This document shows positions 36,252-45,486 of a DNA stretch of 64,000 bases, piece after piece. Made by a program: the position numbers and the translations under genes. Positions within the stretch are counted from its first letter, which is position 1. Every line of letters begins with the position of its first letter. The stretch lies in the NCBI RefSeq assembly GCF_002257645.1, contig NZ_NQMO01000002.1, forward strand, positions 186,001-250,000, written 5' to 3'. Origin of the DNA: Paenibacillus sp. XY044. Lineage in GTDB: Bacteria > Bacillota > Bacilli > Paenibacillales > Paenibacillaceae. The notes beneath the pieces are model-generated. The model was given only the letters and a program-made list of their open reading frames with translations. It was not told the origin of the DNA and did not search any database.

Positions 36252-36318
36252 GAAAGAACCCCTTGGAGGCAGGAGGGCTGAAGCCCGCCAGTGAGTGCCA
36301 TTCCAAAGGGTTCTTTTT
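36252..36318. terminator. Bidirectional terminator between the VWA cluster and the sensor kinase
   Basis: GAAAGAACCCCTTGGA pairs with TCCAAAGGGTTCTTTTT (one mismatch) enclosing a second small stem GGGCTGAAGCCC. It serves the plus-strand cluster and the minus-strand kinase operon. Confidence 0.85.
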
Positions 36319-36365
36319 CATATGAATTTTCAATTAGCATATGTGTTTCAATGATAACATCTTGC

Positions 36366-37298
36366 TTAGGAGAACGTCGTTCCCTGCGGATTCCCGCTGG
36401 TGGGAAGCTCCCAACTGCACGTCATCGTCAGCACATCCCCGCTCAGCTCGGCTGACAGCCGGCCGCCCATCTTCTCCATCAGGCTGCGGGCGATGGACAG
36501 GCCCAGGCCGGTCCCTTTGCCGGAGCGTGTTTGGTCCGCTGTATAGAACCGGTCAAACAGCAGGGAGGGATCGGTACCGACGAGATGCGGGGCATCATTG
36601 CGGATGACCAGCACGGCCTCGTTGTTTTGCCGCTTTAGCCCGATCCCGACTTCGCCGCGCGTGTGCTTGATCGTATTGAGCAGCAGGTTTTCGATGACCC
36701 GTTTGACGGCGGACTCATCCGCAAACCCGATGATATCCTCCTCAGGAAACTCAAGCAGTGGGGTAATGCCGCAGTCGGTGAACTGGTCGTACAGGCTCAT
36801 GATCACGTCCTGCAGTACCGGAACGAAACGGATGCGCGCCGGTTTCAGCTCATAATCGGTGGACTCGATCACGGACAGCTCAAAAAAATCGTTCAACAGC
36901 GCCTGCAGTCGTTGCGAGCGATGTTTAATAACGCTTAAGTAGGCATGCCTTTCCTCGGGGCTGAGATCGTCGGCCTCCAGCAGTTGGATGTAGCCGAAAA
37001 TCGACGTCAGCGGCGTGCGGATATCATGGGACATGTTGGCGATCGCCTGCTTCAGCTCATTCTCCGTTCTGCGCCGCAGGGCGCCGCTCTCGATCACCCG
37101 GTCCATCAAACGGTTGATTTCAGTCGCAAGCGTTTCGAGATCTTTTTCATAAAAGGACAGATCGGTCTTCTTACCCGATCTACCTTCGTTGTAGCTCTTC
37201 AGCTGGACGATCATTCGCCGAAGTTCCCCTCGCATCCGCAGGAGGCGGACGATGAGCAGGGCAATTGCGGCGATGGCGAGAATCGTGAGGTAAATGAT
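36366..37298 (-). CDS. Membrane sensor histidine kinase with a non-AUG start
   Basis: About 310 residues: one N-terminal membrane helix (IIYLTILAIAAIALLIVRLL), a linker, an H-box MSHDIRTPLTSIFGYIQLL, an N-box VIENLLLNTIKH and a G-box SGKGTGLGLSIARSL. There is no sizeable sensor domain, as in kinases that sense through a partner transporter. The first ATG (37235) would cut off the helix. Between the upstream in-frame TGA and that ATG there is no ATG, GTG or TTG, yet AAAGGAGG (37309-37316) stands 7, 10 and 13 bases before ACG, ATC and ATT. One of these is the likely start; the ATC is used here. It is the last gene of the exporter/two-component unit. Confidence 0.85.
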   Translation of the reverse strand: MIYLTILAIAAIALLIVRLLRMRGELRRMIVQLKSYNEGRSGKKTDLSFYEKDLETLATEINRLMDRVIESGALRRRTENELKQAIANMSHDIRTPLTSIFGYIQLLEADDLSPEERHAYLSVIKHRSQRLQALLNDFFELSVIESTDYELKPARIRFVPVLQDVIMSLYDQFTDCGITPLLEFPEEDIIGFADESAVKRVIENLLLNTIKHTRGEVGIGLKRQNNEAVLVIRNDAPHLVGTDPSLLFDRFYTADQTRSGKGTGLGLSIARSLMEKMGGRLSAELSGDVLTMTCSWELPTSGNPQGTTFS

Positions 37299-37368
37299 CG
37301 TTTGTCCGCCTCCTTTGAATAGATTGGTTCAAACCAGGGTTAGTCAAAGTCGAAACAGATCCTCCTCG

Positions 37369-38118
37369 TCACTTAATCTCCTTCTTCCGGAAGGCCAGAA
37401 TCCCCAAAGCTCCAAAAATCAGGAACCAGACGACCGGAACAACGGTCATGGCGGTGAGCTGTCCGCTGCTTCGTTCCAGGATCGGTACGTTATTAACCAG
37501 CTTGAAGACGGAGTAGTCGTACAGCGTGCCGATGAAGGGAATGTATCCACCGGCTCCGGCGATCAGGGAATCGGCCAGCAGGAACAGGATAAACAAAAAT
37601 CCGATCGATTTGCCGCTGTCGGTCAGCAGGGTGGAGAACAGGGCGGCGATCGCGGCGTAACCGGCCGCATACAGCACGGTGAGCCCTAGGGCGCGCAGTA
37701 CGTAAGGCAGCGGTAACGTTTCCGCGTCCCCGTTTGCGATCATCATCACGGCTGTCGACACTACAGGCAGGACGAGCGCAAGCACGGCCGCGCCGGCGGT
37801 GAAGACGAGCAGCTTCGCGATGAACAGCCGGATCCGGCTGTTGCCTGAAGATGCCATGCACTTCATGACGCCGGTCGAATATTCGCTGGAAATGAAGAAA
37901 CCGGCCAGCAGGGCGGCGGAAAATTTCAGCACATAGGCGTTGCCGGCCAGCACATTTTGCATAAACTCCAGGCTCGTGATTTCCGGCTCGCCGGCGGTAT
38001 GGTCCATGATGACGAGCAAGGGGTACACGATGGCGGCCGCGGCAATGCACAGCAGCAGGGTCCGGAACGAGAGGTCCTTGCGCAGCTTGAACCATTCCGC
38101 TTTGATTACGTTGCTCAT
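37369..38118 (-). CDS. ABC-2 type permease linked to the two-component system
   Basis: A 249-residue permease with six hydrophobic segments, of the type seen in lantibiotic-immunity and bacitracin-type exporters (FFISSEYSTGVMKCMASSGNSR stretch). Its ATG overlaps the stop of the ATPase gene by 4 bases. It is flanked by a response regulator/ATPase upstream and a kinase downstream. A drug or peptide efflux role is inferred from that arrangement. Confidence 0.9.
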   Translation of the reverse strand: MSNVIKAEWFKLRKDLSFRTLLLCIAAAAIVYPLLVIMDHTAGEPEITSLEFMQNVLAGNAYVLKFSAALLAGFFISSEYSTGVMKCMASSGNSRIRLFIAKLLVFTAGAAVLALVLPVVSTAVMMIANGDAETLPLPYVLRALGLTVLYAAGYAAIAALFSTLLTDSGKSIGFLFILFLLADSLIAGAGGYIPFIGTLYDYSVFKLVNNVPILERSSGQLTAMTVVPVVWFLIFGALGILAFRKKEIK

Positions 38119-39035
38119 GGCTGCACACCCCCGATCCGTTTGGCAAAAAACGTCTCCAGATCTTCGCCTTTTGGCATAAACTGCTCAATCTCCAGTCCGG
38201 ATGCCACGAGTGCGGTCGATACGCGCCCCGGATGCTCCAAGTGATCGTAGAGCTGAATGGACCCGTCCGGCATGACCTCGAATTCCGTGGTGTCCAGACG
38301 GTTCTGCAGGACCGATGCCGCTGCGGCGGGGTCGTTGACTTTGATATGAATGAACTGCCGACATTTCTCTTGCAGCTCCTTGGCCGTCAGCTCCTCTAGC
38401 AGCACGCCGCGGTGAATGATGCCATAATGGGTGGCCAGCAGATGAAGTTCGCTTAAAATATGGCTGGAGATCAGGATCGTAATTCTTCGTTCCTGGTTCA
38501 GCCGTATAAGCAGTTCGCGCATTTCGACGACGCCCATGGGGTCAAGTCCATTGGTGGGCTCGTCCAGAATGAGAAACTCCGGATCACCCAGCAGGGCGAT
38601 CGCGAGGCCCAACCGCTGCTTCATCCCTAGCGAGAAGTTTTTCGCTTTTTTCCGACCTGTCCCTTCCAGGCCCACCAGTTCGAGCGTTCGCTTTACGCTG
38701 TCTTTTCCGGGAATGCCCCGAAGAAGCCGGTTGGCTTCGACGTTCTCCTCCGCCGACATTTGCGGGTAGAGCGCAGGGCTTTCAATAATGGATCCGATCC
38801 GTTTGCGCGCTTCGTTCGTTTCCACAGGTCCGCTGTATCCGAACAGCTCCACCGAGCCTTCCGTCGGAAAGGCCAGCCCCGCGGCGATGCGGATAAGCGT
38901 GGATTTGCCGGCTCCGTTTTGCCCGATGAATCCGTAAATGGATCCCCGTTTGATCGAGAGATTCACCTTATCCAAAGCGATGCCGTTTTTGAATTTTTTA
39001 GTGAGATTCGTGGTGCGAAGAACATATTCGCTCAT
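38115..39035 (-). CDS. ABC transporter ATP-binding protein linked to the two-component system
   Basis: A 306-residue ATPase with Walker A GQNGAGKST, signature FSLGMKQRLGLAIALLG and Walker B FLILDEPTNGLDPMG. A C-terminal domain of about 80 residues follows, as in BcrA-like immunity ATPases. It is the first gene after a cluster of four direct repeats (39088-39127) that probably bind the neighbouring OmpR-type regulator. GGAGGGAGG lies somewhat upstream of the ATG at 39035. Confidence 0.92.
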   Translation of the reverse strand: MSEYVLRTTNLTKKFKNGIALDKVNLSIKRGSIYGFIGQNGAGKSTLIRIAAGLAFPTEGSVELFGYSGPVETNEARKRIGSIIESPALYPQMSAEENVEANRLLRGIPGKDSVKRTLELVGLEGTGRKKAKNFSLGMKQRLGLAIALLGDPEFLILDEPTNGLDPMGVVEMRELLIRLNQERRITILISSHILSELHLLATHYGIIHRGVLLEELTAKELQEKCRQFIHIKVNDPAAAASVLQNRLDTTEFEVMPDGSIQLYDHLEHPGRVSTALVASGLEIEQFMPKGEDLETFFAKRIGGVQP

Positions 39036-39087
39036 AGTTTTCTCGTCAGCCTCCCTCCAGTGATAGGCTTCAGTGTATTCCGGAAAG

Positions 39088-39127
39088 CGTAAGAGAAGTT
39101 TAAGGCAATTCTTAAGAAAGGCTTAAG
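39088..39127 (-). promoter_or_regulatory. Four tandem CTTAAG-type direct repeats before the exporter genes
   Basis: Read on the minus strand: CTTAAG (39127-39122), CTTAAG (39116-39111), CTTAAA (39104-39099), CTTACG (39093-39088), with starts 11, 12 and 11 bases apart, i.e. one helical turn each. A -10-like TACACT follows 10 bases after the last repeat, and the -35 position falls inside the repeats. Direct repeats on one face of the helix are the usual binding pattern of OmpR/PhoP-type regulators; such a gene is immediately upstream. Confidence 0.7.
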
Positions 39128-39178
39128 TCGGAGAGCCGTGCTGCGATCGGTACAAGTTCTTTCGAATCCATCCGCGCT

Positions 39179-39871
39179 TTAAGGCTTCAGCCGGTAACCG
39201 ATGCCCCAGACGGTTTCGATCCATTCCTCGCCGGGATAAGCCTTGGACAGCTTGCTGCGCAGATTGCTCATGTGCACGTTGACGGTATTGTCATCCCCGA
39301 AAAATTCCTCGCCCCAGACGCTCTCATATAAGTTGGATTTGGAAAATACCTTTTTGGGCGACGACATGAGCAGATGAAGGATTTCGTACTCGCGGGCGGT
39401 CAGGGAAATAGGCTCGCCGTCGGCATGCACGGTCTTTGCTTCCGGATCGAGCACCAAATTTTTGTGCGTATAGATCACCGGCTTGCCGGTATTAACAGCA
39501 TGATGGACTCGTCTCAGATGCGAGTCGATGCGTGCAGACACTTCCTCGATGTCGAACGGCTTCGTGATGTAGTCGTCGGCGCCGCCGCGGAGGGCGGCGA
39601 TTTTTCCGGACTGATCACCTTTGGCGGATATGATTAAAACCGGGGGAGCACCGTGTTCCCGAACTTCGCTCAGTACCTCCTCGCCGGACAGGCCCGGAAG
39701 CATCAAATCCAGAAGAACCATATCCCAGGGCTGCTGCTTCAAATATATAAGTGCCTCCGTACCGGAAAAGGCGGGCTGTGCGGTATATCCGCTGCGGCGG
39801 ACGATGCTGCAGAGCAGGCGGCTGATATCGTTATCATCCTCCACGATCAGAATGTGCGTATTTCCGTTCAT
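39179..39871 (-). CDS. OmpR-family response regulator
   Basis: A 230-residue two-component regulator. The receiver domain has the acidic pair EDD near residue 11, the phosphorylated Asp in VLLDLMLPG near 52, and Lys in TKPFD near 101. The C-terminal winged helix contains SLTAREYEILHLLM and VNVHMSNLRSKL. The start at 39871 follows GAGGTG by 9 bases; the GTG at 39883 is part of that site. It is separated by 143 bases from the ABC genes, and that gap carries the direct repeats that it probably binds. Confidence 0.93.
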   Translation of the reverse strand: MNGNTHILIVEDDNDISRLLCSIVRRSGYTAQPAFSGTEALIYLKQQPWDMVLLDLMLPGLSGEEVLSEVREHGAPPVLIISAKGDQSGKIAALRGGADDYITKPFDIEEVSARIDSHLRRVHHAVNTGKPVIYTHKNLVLDPEAKTVHADGEPISLTAREYEILHLLMSSPKKVFSKSNLYESVWGEEFFGDDNTVNVHMSNLRSKLSKAYPGEEWIETVWGIGYRLKP

Positions 39872-39912
39872 TTGACGTTTCACCTCGGTTACATGCAGTT
39901 GGATTACGTATT

Positions 39913-39942
39913 ATCATACTTGATGGACCGGGGCAATTCCAA
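39913..39942 (-). promoter_or_regulatory. Candidate promoter of the response regulator gene
   Basis: On the minus strand TTGGAA (39942-39937) and TATGAT (39918-39913) are 18 bases apart, about 40 bases ahead of the start codon. Confidence 0.45.
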
Positions 39943-40293
39943 CGTTTTTGCTGTTTCAGGGCCGAACAGGGGGGGTCATAGATGGGAGACGCGTCAGCCT
40001 GCAAATGCTTGAAACTATTGCCAGACGAAGGGCAGCTATGACCCGGTCCAATCCCGCTCGGCTCTTGGCTTCGTCCGGGATTCATTCCTCCGGCATCCAA
40101 CATGATTTGCTCCGCATAATGACCATCTTCATGGGGAATGGTGATAAAGGTTATGGAAAAGAAGAATGGCAAGTGTTATAATAAGTCAAAATGAAACATT
40201 CAAGCGGATGTTCTTCTAAGCCGCCGGGTTTCTCCGTGCTTTCAAGTGTGCCCGCTTCATGTTAATTTCCCAGAAATACTGAGGAGGATAACC
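39943..40293. other. Intergenic region between the response regulator and tkt
   Basis: No gene is visible on either strand. A perfect TATAAT at 40177-40182, with a weak -35 (TGGAAA, 40154-40159), probably starts tkt transcription and would leave a leader of about 100 bases. I see no recognised riboswitch in it. Confidence 0.5.
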
Positions 40294-42336
40294 ATGACTG
40301 ACAAGAATCAAGCGATTGACAAGGCCGAGAACGCGACGATCGATAATCTGTCGATTACGACGATTCGTACCCTCGCGATCGATGCGATCGAAAAAGCCAA
40401 CTCCGGACATCCGGGTATGCCGATGGGCTCTGCGCCAATGGGATACCAGCTGTTCGCGAAAACCATGAACCACAATCCGGAGAATCCGACTTGGATTAAC
40501 CGCGACCGTTTTGTTCTCTCCGCTGGACACGGCTCCATGCTGCTGTACAGCCTGCTTCACCTGAGCGGATACGATCTTCCAATGGAAGAACTGAAACAAT
40601 TCCGTCAATGGGGAAGCCTGACTCCAGGTCACCCAGAGTTCGGTCACACCGCTGGCGTTGACGCGACGACAGGTCCTCTTGGACAAGGCGTGGCTATGGC
40701 CGTTGGTATGGCACTGGCTGAAGAACAGCTGGCAGCAACTTACAATAAAGACAACTACAAAGTGGTTGACCACTATACGTACGCGATCTGCGGCGACGGC
40801 GACCTGATGGAAGGCATTTCACATGAGGCTGCTTCCTTGGCGGGCCATCAACAGCTCGGCAAGCTGATCATGCTGTACGATTCCAATGACATTTCCCTCG
40901 ACGGTAAACTCAACCTGTCCTTCTCCGAAAACGTGCAGAAGCGTTTCGAAGCCTACGGATGGCAAGTACTGCGCGTTGAAGACGGTAACGATCTTCCGGC
41001 AATCGAGAAAGCCATTGCCGAGGCGCAAGCCGATACGAGCAAACCGACGCTGATCGAAGTGAAAACTGTCATCGGTTACGGAAGCCCGAACAAACAAGGT
41101 AAAGGCGGCCATGGCGGTACTCACGGATCCCCACTGGGTGCTGATGAAGCCAAGCTGACCAAAGAATTCTACAAATGGGTATACGAAGAAGACTTCTACG
41201 TGCCTGAAGAAGTTCGCGCTCATTTTGCGAAAGTGAAAGAGCACGGCGTGAAAGTCAACAAAGAATGGACCGAGCAGTTCGAAGCTTACAAGAAAGCTTA
41301 TCCTGAACTGGCCGGTCAATTCGAAAAAGCCGTTGCCGGCGAACTTGCCGAAGGTTGGGATAAGGACCTTCCGAAGTATTCCGTGGAAGACAAAGCCGTA
41401 TCCACACGCGTTGCTTCCGGTAATGCCCTGAACGGTCTTACAGGCGGCGTACCACAGCTGCTGGGCGGATCCGCTGACCTGGAAAGTTCCACGATGACTC
41501 ACCTGAACAACTTGTCCAACTTCACGCCTGACAGCCGCGAAGGCCGCAACATCTACTTCGGCGTACGCGAATTCGCGATGGCTGCAGTCATGAACGGCGT
41601 GACGCTGCATGGCGGACTGAAAGTATTCGGCGGTACGTTCTTCGTATTTACCGACTACCTGCGTCCGGCGGTTCGCCTGGCTTCCATCATGAAGCTGCCT
41701 GTCACTTACGTTCTGACTCATGACAGTATTGCGGTTGGTGAAGACGGTCCTACCCATGAACCGATCGAACAGCTTGCATCGCTGCGCATCATTCCTGGAT
41801 TGACTGTGCTCCGTCCGGCTGACGCCAACGAAACATCGGCTGCCTGGGCTTACACAGTTGAAAATAAAGAAAACCCGGTTGCGCTCGTATTGACGCGCCA
41901 AAACCTGCCAATCTTGGCCGCTACAGCAGAGGGCGCACGCGAAGGCATCAAGCGCGGTGCTTATGTGGTAGCCGACGCGAAGAACGGCAAACCTCAAGCG
42001 CAAATTATTGCAACGGGTTCCGAAGTACAGCTGGCTGTGAAAGCTGCCGAAGCGTTGTCCAAAGAGGGCATCGAAGTTCGTGTCATCAGCATGCCAAGCT
42101 GGGATCTGTTCGAAAAACAAGATCAAGCTTACAAAGATTCCGTCCTGCTGCCTGACGTCAAAGCGCGTCTTGCCATCGAAATGGCTTCTCCATTCGGTTG
42201 GGAACGTTATGTCGGCGACAAAGGCGACATTCTCGGCATCTCCATCTTTGGCGCATCCGCTCCTGGCAACCGCGTCATCGAAGAATACGGATTTACGGTG
42301 GACAATGTAGTCAGCCGTGTCAAAGCGCTGCTGTAA
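40294..42336 (+). CDS. tkt: Transketolase
   Basis: Thiamine-diphosphate enzyme of the pentose phosphate pathway that moves two-carbon units between sugar phosphates. The 680-residue protein has [20 protein letters not shown], the ThDP motif [20 protein letters not shown], and [20 protein letters not shown] in the pyrimidine-binding part. GAGGAGGATAACC precedes the ATG at 40294. Codon use is strongly biased to the patterns of highly expressed genes (CGT, GGT, AAC), as in pgi nearby. Confidence 0.97.
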   Translation: MTDKNQAIDKAENATIDNLSITTIRTLAIDAIEKANSGHPGMPMGSAPMGYQLFAKTMNHNPENPTWINRDRFVLSAGHGSMLLYSLLHLSGYDLPMEELKQFRQWGSLTPGHPEFGHTAGVDATTGPLGQGVAMAVGMALAEEQLAATYNKDNYKVVDHYTYAICGDGDLMEGISHEAASLAGHQQLGKLIMLYDSNDISLDGKLNLSFSENVQKRFEAYGWQVLRVEDGNDLPAIEKAIAEAQADTSKPTLIEVKTVIGYGSPNKQGKGGHGGTHGSPLGADEAKLTKEFYKWVYEEDFYVPEEVRAHFAKVKEHGVKVNKEWTEQFEAYKKAYPELAGQFEKAVAGELAEGWDKDLPKYSVEDKAVSTRVASGNALNGLTGGVPQLLGGSADLESSTMTHLNNLSNFTPDSREGRNIYFGVREFAMAAVMNGVTLHGGLKVFGGTFFVFTDYLRPAVRLASIMKLPVTYVLTHDSIAVGEDGPTHEPIEQLASLRIIPGLTVLRPADANETSAAWAYTVENKENPVALVLTRQNLPILAATAEGAREGIKRGAYVVADAKNGKPQAQIIATGSEVQLAVKAAEALSKEGIEVRVISMPSWDLFEKQDQAYKDSVLLPDVKARLAIEMASPFGWERYVGDKGDILGISIFGASAPGNRVIEEYGFTVDNVVSRVKALL

Positions 42337-42385
42337 GGTCTAGCCGTTTAATTCATATTTTGAGTTTAAAAGGAGCAGTGAGCAC

Positions 42386-42700
42386 ATGTCGCAGTTCAGC
42401 AATGCCACCATCGTCAAAGCAGCCAACGTTTATTATGACGGCCAGGTGACCAGCCGCACCGTCATTCTGGAAGATGGTAGCAAGGTTACGCTCGGAATCA
42501 TGCTTCCGGGCACGTATGAATTTGGGACGGACGGTCCTGAAATTATGGAAATCCTATCCGGCCACCTGAAGGTCCTTCTTCCCGGTGAAGAATCCTGGCA
42601 AGAAATTCAGGGAGCACACACGTTTCACGTGCCTGCCCATTCCAAATTCGCTCTGGAAGTGTTCAGCGTAACCGATTACTGCTGCTCCTATATAGATTGA
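42386..42700 (+). CDS. ppnP: PpnP, pyrimidine/purine nucleoside phosphorylase
   Basis: Small cupin-like phosphorylase that splits nucleosides into base and ribose 1-phosphate. The 104-residue protein contains [38 protein letters not shown] and [13 protein letters not shown], matching YaiE/PpnP. AAAGGAG precedes the ATG. The final codons (Tyr-Ile-Asp-stop) are supplied by the left arm of inverted repeat copy B, so the C-terminus appears to have been re-made by the repeat. It follows tkt after 49 bases and could be co-transcribed; nucleoside phosphorolysis feeds pentose phosphates to tkt. Confidence 0.92.
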   Translation: MSQFSNATIVKAANVYYDGQVTSRTVILEDGSKVTLGIMLPGTYEFGTDGPEIMEILSGHLKVLLPGEESWQEIQGAHTFHVPAHSKFALEVFSVTDYCCSYID

Positions 42701-42774
42701 ACTAAAGAAAGTCATATCTCTGGAACGTGAATCCCAAGGAGTAAGAAGTACAAAACTTTAGTTCATTCTATGTA
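42689..42774. repeat. Small palindromic repeat, copy B (3' end of ppnP)
   Basis: An 86-base element with ends TATAGATTGAACTAAAG and CTTTAGTTCATTCTATG, an inverted repeat of about 17 bases with one mismatch. It is the same family as copies A and C but has a diverged and slightly shorter centre. The left arm overlaps the ppnP coding end and gives its TGA stop. Confidence 0.75.
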
Positions 42775-42790
42775 CCCGGCGGAGTAACGA

Positions 42791-42828
42791 AAAAGGGTAA
42801 GTCCGTCATCTGGCGGACTTACCCTTTT
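42791..42828. terminator. Bidirectional terminator after ppnP
   Basis: AAAAGGGTAAGTCCG pairs perfectly with CGGACTTACCCTTTT around an 8-base loop. It serves ppnP and the convergent dehydrogenase gene. Confidence 0.92.
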
Positions 42829-42910
42829 CTCTCCGGTTAACATCTTTTCTGCATAATTTGGAGCTGTTCCATTCAACCTATGGCTGTATATGGAAGGAGC
42901 CTGCCTCTGA

Positions 42911-43810
42911 TTATTGCAGCGGCTTGCCGCCGATCGTCTGTCCGATCCATGCTTCATAGCATTTGACGACAGCGGACAAGTCCTCATCTCCGAAGCCCTG
43001 CGTCTGTCCGGCTTGAAACAGGCTTTTCGCCAGGTTCAGCATCGGGGACGGTACGCTGGTGGCATCGGTGAGGGAGGAGGCAAGCTTCAAGTCTTTGAGC
43101 ATCAGCGCAAGGGAGAACTGGTTGCTGAAGTCGTGATCAATGATTTTGCGGCCTTTCAAATCCGCTGCCTTACTGCCGGCCGAACCGAGCTGCACAAGCT
43201 CAAGGAAGCTGTCCGCAGGAATGCCGGATTTGGCGGCGATGGCGAAGCCTTCCGCCAGGGCCAGATTGTTGATTCCGACCATCGTGTTATGGGCGAGCTT
43301 GGCAACGGAACCGCTGCCGCTAGGTCCCATATGGATGACCTTCTTGCCTAGCGTATCAAACAGGCCGGATGCGGCTTCCACCACGGAAGCTTCTCCGCCG
43401 ACCATAAATACGAGCGTGCCGTCGATAGCCGCCGGCTTGCTGCCGGTAACCGGTGCGTCGAGGAAATAGGCTCCGAGCTTGTGAACCTCGGCGGCCAGCT
43501 CCTTGACGAGCCCGGGGGAAATGGTGCTGCTGTCAATGACGGTGGTGCCTTGAGCCAGCGTTTTCAGAATGCCGTCCTCGCCGTAAAACACCTCGCGGAT
43601 GGAATCGTCATTGCTGACCATGGTGATGACCGCATCCTGTCCCGCAGCCGCTTCGGCGGGAGTGGTGGCTTGGGACGCGCCTTCCTGGACAAGCGGTTCG
43701 GCCTTGGAAGCCGTGCGGTTATAGACGGTTACCTCGTAACCTTGTTTTAACAGATTGGAAGCCATGGGCGCTCCCATGGTGCCCAGTCCGATGAAGCCTA
43801 TTTTTTTCAT
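42911..43810 (-). CDS. 3-hydroxyisobutyrate dehydrogenase-family NAD(P)-dependent oxidoreductase
   Basis: A 299-residue beta-hydroxyacid dehydrogenase with the N-terminal nucleotide motif GFIGLGTMGAPMASNL, substrate motif DAPVTGSKPAAIDG, catalytic region GPSGSGSVAKLAHNTM (Lys near 170) and C-terminal DLKLASSLTD. The acid substrate (3-hydroxyisobutyrate, tartronate semialdehyde, glyoxylate or succinic semialdehyde) cannot be told. The ATG at 43810 is preceded by AAAGGTGAT; the longer upstream frame lacks this and would spoil the N-terminal Rossmann strand. Confidence 0.92.
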   Translation of the reverse strand: MKKIGFIGLGTMGAPMASNLLKQGYEVTVYNRTASKAEPLVQEGASQATTPAEAAAGQDAVITMVSNDDSIREVFYGEDGILKTLAQGTTVIDSSTISPGLVKELAAEVHKLGAYFLDAPVTGSKPAAIDGTLVFMVGGEASVVEAASGLFDTLGKKVIHMGPSGSGSVAKLAHNTMVGINNLALAEGFAIAAKSGIPADSFLELVQLGSAGSKAADLKGRKIIDHDFSNQFSLALMLKDLKLASSLTDATSVPSPMLNLAKSLFQAGQTQGFGDEDLSAVVKCYEAWIGQTIGGKPLQ

Positions 43811-44023
43811 GAGAATCACCTTTTCCTGTGGGATATAAGCATTCATTAAGTTTACCACGAGGCCATGCGACAATCCATGGGGGAAGAAGTGAAATAGTGG
43901 GTGGATAAGCTTCATATTGTCCTTGCCAAATGCAGTCAAATTACAGTATCCTATTCTAAAGCTGTTTTTTTCGGAGCGTAAATAGAATAGAGATGAAGCC
44001 AAACTAGGAGGTTTACATTAGAT

Positions 44024-45379
44024 ATGTCTACCAAATTAAATTTCGATTACAGTAAGGCGCTCTCCTTTATCGGTCAGCACGAAGTGGATTATCTGGCGGA
44101 GCCGATCCGACTCGCTCACGAGCAGCTTCATAACAAGACAGGCGTCGGTTCTGACTTCTTGGGATGGATCGATCTTCCTACCCAATACGACAAGGAAGAA
44201 TTTGCACGCATCCAAAAAGCAGCAGCAAAAATCCAAAGCGATTCTGACGTTCTGATCGTCATCGGAATCGGCGGATCTTACCTCGGCGCACGCGCGGCGA
44301 TTGAAGCTCTGTCCCATTCCTTCTATAATGTATTACCAAAGGACAAGCGCAAGACGCCTGAGATCTATTTCGCCGGCAACAACATCAGCTCCACTTACGT
44401 GGCTCATTTGCTCGATCAGATTGAAGGCAAGGACTTCTCCGTAAACGTCATTTCCAAGTCCGGCACAACGACGGAGCCTGCGATTGCATTCCGCATTTTC
44501 AAAGCCGAGCTGGAGAAGAAATACGGCAAAGAAGAAGCCCGCAAGCGCATCTATGCCACAACCGACAAGGAAAGAGGAGCCCTCAAGAAGCTCGCGAATG
44601 AAGAAGGTTATGAGTCCTTTATCATTCCGGACGACGTGGGCGGAAGATATTCCGTACTGACTGCGGTTGGCTTGCTGCCAATTGCCACGGCCGGAATCAA
44701 CATCGAAGAGATGATGCAGGGTGCCGCTGACGCTTCCAAGGAATTCAGCAACCCGAACGTGCAAGAGAACCTCAGCTACCAATACGCTGCCGTGCGCAAC
44801 GCACTGTACCGCAAAGGCAAAGCCATCGAGATTCTCGTGAACTACGAGCCTTCTCTTCACTTTGTATCCGAGTGGTGGAAACAGCTGTACGGCGAAAGCG
44901 AAGGCAAGGACTACAAAGGTATCTATCCGGCATCCGTCGACTTCTCGACCGATCTGCACTCCATGGGACAATTCGTTCAGGAAGGCAGCCGCAACATTTT
45001 CGAAACGGTCATTCAGGTAGAGAATGTAGCGAAGCAAATTACGATCGAAAGCGATCCGGACGATTTGGACGGCCTGAACTTCCTGGCTGGCAAAACGATG
45101 GATTTCGTCAACAAAAAAGCCTTCCAAGGCACGATGTTGGCACATACAGACGGACAGGTTCCTAACCTGATCGTAACCGTACCGGATATGACTCCGTATT
45201 CCTTCGGATATCTGGTGTACTTCTTTGAAAAGGCGTGCGGTATTAGCGGCTATCTGCTTGGCGTCAATCCGTTTGACCAGCCTGGCGTGGAAGCCTATAA
45301 GAAGAACATGTTCGCTTTGCTCGGCAAACCGGGCTACGAAGAAGAAAAAGCGGCGCTGGAAGCAAGACTGTCCGAATAA
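44024..45379 (+). CDS. pgi: Glucose-6-phosphate isomerase
   Basis: Interconverts glucose 6-phosphate and fructose 6-phosphate in glycolysis. The 451-residue protein of the Bacillus-type length has [18 protein letters not shown], the phosphate-binding [31 protein letters not shown], and the C-terminal [22 protein letters not shown] with the catalytic Lys. Codon bias is that of a highly expressed gene. AGGAGG precedes the ATG at 44024. Confidence 0.97.
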   Translation: MSTKLNFDYSKALSFIGQHEVDYLAEPIRLAHEQLHNKTGVGSDFLGWIDLPTQYDKEEFARIQKAAAKIQSDSDVLIVIGIGGSYLGARAAIEALSHSFYNVLPKDKRKTPEIYFAGNNISSTYVAHLLDQIEGKDFSVNVISKSGTTTEPAIAFRIFKAELEKKYGKEEARKRIYATTDKERGALKKLANEEGYESFIIPDDVGGRYSVLTAVGLLPIATAGINIEEMMQGAADASKEFSNPNVQENLSYQYAAVRNALYRKGKAIEILVNYEPSLHFVSEWWKQLYGESEGKDYKGIYPASVDFSTDLHSMGQFVQEGSRNIFETVIQVENVAKQITIESDPDDLDGLNFLAGKTMDFVNKKAFQGTMLAHTDGQVPNLIVTVPDMTPYSFGYLVYFFEKACGISGYLLGVNPFDQPGVEAYKKNMFALLGKPGYEEEKAALEARLSE

Positions 45380-45486
45380 GAATAATATCAGCAACTTTTG
45401 AATAGACGTACAAGGCTAGGGAAGCAGTTCACCGGTTAATCAACAGCGGGGGACTGCTTTCTTGGCAAATGAGAAAGGGCATGAAC

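Noticed and set aside
35656..36294. Several long alternative frames on both strands over the end of the VWA gene
   Set aside because: They are open only because the DNA is extremely GC-rich; the VWA frame continues smoothly and has the membrane helix and operon position.
43811..44002. N-terminal extension of the dehydrogenase by 64 codons
   Set aside because: The extension precedes a strong ribosome binding site and the Rossmann start MKKIGFIGLG; it overlaps the pgi promoter region.
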